From Streptomyces sp. NRRL F-6131 (GTDB taxonomy: Bacteria; Actinomycetota; Actinomycetes; Streptomycetales; Streptomycetaceae): a stretch of DNA of 64,000 nt. Position numbers and translations under genes: made by a program. Within the stretch, counting starts at the first letter, position 1. Each line of letters opens with the position of its first letter. A model generated the notes under the pieces. That model saw nothing but the letters and a program-made list of their open reading frames with translations, was not told the origin of the DNA and searched no databases. The stretch spans positions 62,001 to 126,000 of the forward strand of contig JOHN01000022.1 in the NCBI GenBank assembly GCA_000719695.1. Reading direction: 5' to 3'. Below, piece by piece: positions 62,595-64,000 of the stretch.

Positions 62595-62610
62595 CCTGCC
62601 GTTCTGCCCC

Positions 62611-62638
62611 TCCGGCCGGCCCGAACGGGCCGGCCGGA
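62611..62638 (+). terminator. Hairpin terminator after the FAD oxidoreductase gene
   Basis: Perfect 13-base arms TCCGGCCGGCCCG/CGGGCCGGCCGGA separated by 2 bases, 17 bases past the stop. Confidence 0.7.
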
Positions 62639-62762
62639 CGCGTTCCGGCGTACCGTTCCCCCCTGCCCCCGCGGCCCTCTCCGGGCCCCCGTCCGCACTC
62701 CGTCCCCCACCCGGGCAACGGTTCGCGGCCGGACCGGGCTCCGGAAGGGCGAGGAGGTACTC

Positions 62763-63284
62763 ATGGGAGCCAAGAAGGCCGAGCGGGACGCCGAGTTCAA
62801 CGCGTTCGTGACCGGTGCCTGGCCACGTCTGATGCGCACGGCGTTCCTGCTGACGGGGGACCGCCACCTCGCGGAGGACGTGGTCCAGACCGCACTGGAA
62901 CGGACCTACGCCGCCTGGGGGAGGGTCACCCGGGCCGACGAGCCGTACGCCTACGTGCGCCGGATCGTGATCAACGAACACAACCGCCGCTTCCGGCGCC
63001 GGGTCCCGGAACAGCTGGTCACCGCCGTACCGGAGCGGACCGGCCCGGACGGCTTCGCGCTGCTCGACGAGCGCGCCGCCCTGCTGGAGGCGCTCGGCAC
63101 GCTGCCTCCGGGCCAGCGGCAGGCGGTCGTGCTGCGCTACTGGGAGGACCTGAGCGAGTCCCAGGCCGCCGCCGCGATGGGCTGTTCGGTGGGCACGGTC
63201 AAGAGCCAGGCGTCGAAGGGCATCGCCAAGCTGCGCGAGCTCTCCTCACTCATCACCATGACGGGCATCGGAGGTGCGGCATGA
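62763..63284 (+). CDS. SigE-family RNA polymerase sigma factor
   Basis: 173 residues from ATG 62763. Region 2: FVTGAWPRLMRTAFLLTGDRHLAEDVVQTALERTYAAWGRV; region 4: LGTLPPGQRQAVVLRYWEDLSESQAAAAMGCSVGTVKSQASKGIAKLREL. This is the short ECF group named SigE family in actinomycetes. The stop overlaps the next ATG (ATGA), so translation is coupled to a membrane-anchored partner that may be its anti-sigma factor. Confidence 0.92.
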   Translation: MGAKKAERDAEFNAFVTGAWPRLMRTAFLLTGDRHLAEDVVQTALERTYAAWGRVTRADEPYAYVRRIVINEHNRRFRRRVPEQLVTAVPERTGPDGFALLDERAALLEALGTLPPGQRQAVVLRYWEDLSESQAAAAMGCSVGTVKSQASKGIAKLRELSSLITMTGIGGAA

Positions 63285-64000
63285 ACCGCGACGGGACGCA
63301 GGCGCAGGGAACGACGGCGGTCGAGGGCGGCGAGGAGGTGGCCCGGGCCCTGGCCGGGCTGGCGGAGAGGATGGACACCGGTCCGGCGCCGTACGCCGCC
63401 GTGCTGGCCGGCGGCCGCCGCCGGGTGGTCCGGCGGCGGACCTCCCTCGGCGGGGCGCTGGCCCTGGCCCTGGTCGCCGCCCTCGGCGGCGTCGCGGCGG
63501 TCCACGACGGTATCGGCCGACCGGCCGGCGGCGGGGCGGTCGCGGTGTCGAGTGCGGAGGTGTCGACCGCGGTGGTCCCCGGCGCCGGCGGGCCCGCCGC
63601 GACCCCCACCGGCCCCCGCGACCCGCTCACCCCGACCCGGACCCGGGTGGTCTCCGGCACCAAGGACGGCAAGCCGTGGACCCTCTGGGCCGCCCTGTGG
63701 CCGGCCCCCGGCCCGGAGCGGATCCACGAGCAGGCCCGGCTGATCTGGCAGGAGGACGCCGACGCCGGCTACCCCTGGCCCGCGCCGACCGAGGGCTACG
63801 TCAACGAGTACGGCAAGCCCGACGCGGACCACGTGGTCTTCTACTACGTGCTGGACGGCAAGCGCCTCGCCCTCGGGGACGACGTCCTGGTCGCGCCGCC
63901 GGGGACCCCCGCGGGCCTGTACTGGGCGGACCGCTCGAAGCCCGACCACTTCTCCCGCTTCTGGTTCGGCGCCCAGGCCAAGAACGGCGAGGACGACCCG
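63281..64000 (+). CDS. Membrane-anchored protein coupled to the sigma factor, cut by window edge
   Basis: At least 240 residues from ATG 63281, open to the window end. A cytosolic head of about 45 residues, a membrane helix (TSLGGALALALVAALGGVAAV, near 54-75), then an extracytosolic Pro/Thr/Ala linker and a globular part (TKDGKPWTLWAALWPAPGPERIHEQARLIWQ...). Topology and overlap with the sigma gene suggest an anti-sigma or signal-sensing protein; no zinc-binding anti-sigma motif is seen. Confidence 0.75.
   Translation, partial: MNRDGTQAQGTTAVEGGEEVARALAGLAERMDTGPAPYAAVLAGGRRRVVRRRTSLGGALALALVAALGGVAAVHDGIGRPAGGGAVAVSSAEVSTAVVPGAGGPAATPTGPRDPLTPTRTRVVSGTKDGKPWTLWAALWPAPGPERIHEQARLIWQEDADAGYPWPAPTEGYVNEYGKPDADHVVFYYVLDGKRLALGDDVLVAPPGTPAGLYWADRSKPDHFSRFWFGAQAKNGEDDP

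Overview
High-GC actinobacterial chromosome, most likely a Streptomycetaceae member (Streptomyces or Kitasatospora). Evidence: strong G/C third-position bias, GTG starts, and the conserved order purF - purM - DUF3073 - valine dehydrogenase - hypothetical - bldC - hrpA, which from memory matches the S. coelicolor purF-bldC block. No CRISPR array, rRNA or intact mobile element is visible. One tRNA (Asp, GTC) lies between bldC and hrpA.

Layout. 1-20.5 kb is housekeeping and stress genes: pirin (cut by the left edge), SseB-like protein, FadE5-type acyl-CoA dehydrogenase, M18 aminopeptidase, an NHLRC2-like thioredoxin/NHL protein, a GspS-type ATP-grasp with lipoprotein and DUF350 protein, HxlR/imine reductase, aldo/keto reductase, methyltransferase, a paired SMR pump with MarR regulator, metG, a decayed DUF397 locus, purA and a diacylglycerol-kinase-like gene. 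20.8-32 kb is the purF-bldC-hrpA block. 32-38.5 kb holds a PH-like membrane protein, a hydrolase/MFS/quinone-reductase operon, an OafA-type acyltransferase and an NmrA-type protein.

38.7-61 kb is accessory and holds the main find, a biosynthetic gene cluster in two convergent arms. The forward arm (43807-52334) has a flavodoxin, class II DAHP synthase, EntA/DhbA-type dehydrogenase, PhzE-type ADIC synthase (broken in this sequence), arylamine N-acetyltransferase, NTF2-like protein, and a two-part carboxylate reductase (LuxE/EhpF-like adenylating enzyme plus LuxC-like reductase). The reverse arm (59276-52399) has an SRPBCC protein, an AMP-dependent ligase, a salicylate-hydroxylase-like flavoenzyme, and an adjacent pair that looks like CreE (aspartate to nitrosuccinate) and CreD (nitrosuccinate lyase releasing nitrite). 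A transaldolase, a PucR/GAF regulator and a catalytically dead IS701-like transposase flank the left side. The combination predicts that a 3-hydroxyanthranilate-type o-aminophenol meets enzymatically made nitrite, with the ligase as candidate diazotase: a cremeomycin-like diazo (or other N-N) pathway using a chorismate/ADIC precursor route. Two reservations: PhzE lacks about 60 catalytic residues and has a frameshift, and no isochorismatase (PhzD) is present in the window.

61-64 kb returns to ordinary genes: berberine-bridge-like oxidoreductase, SigE-family sigma factor and a membrane-anchored partner cut by the right edge. Family calls were made by reading motifs, without database searches.
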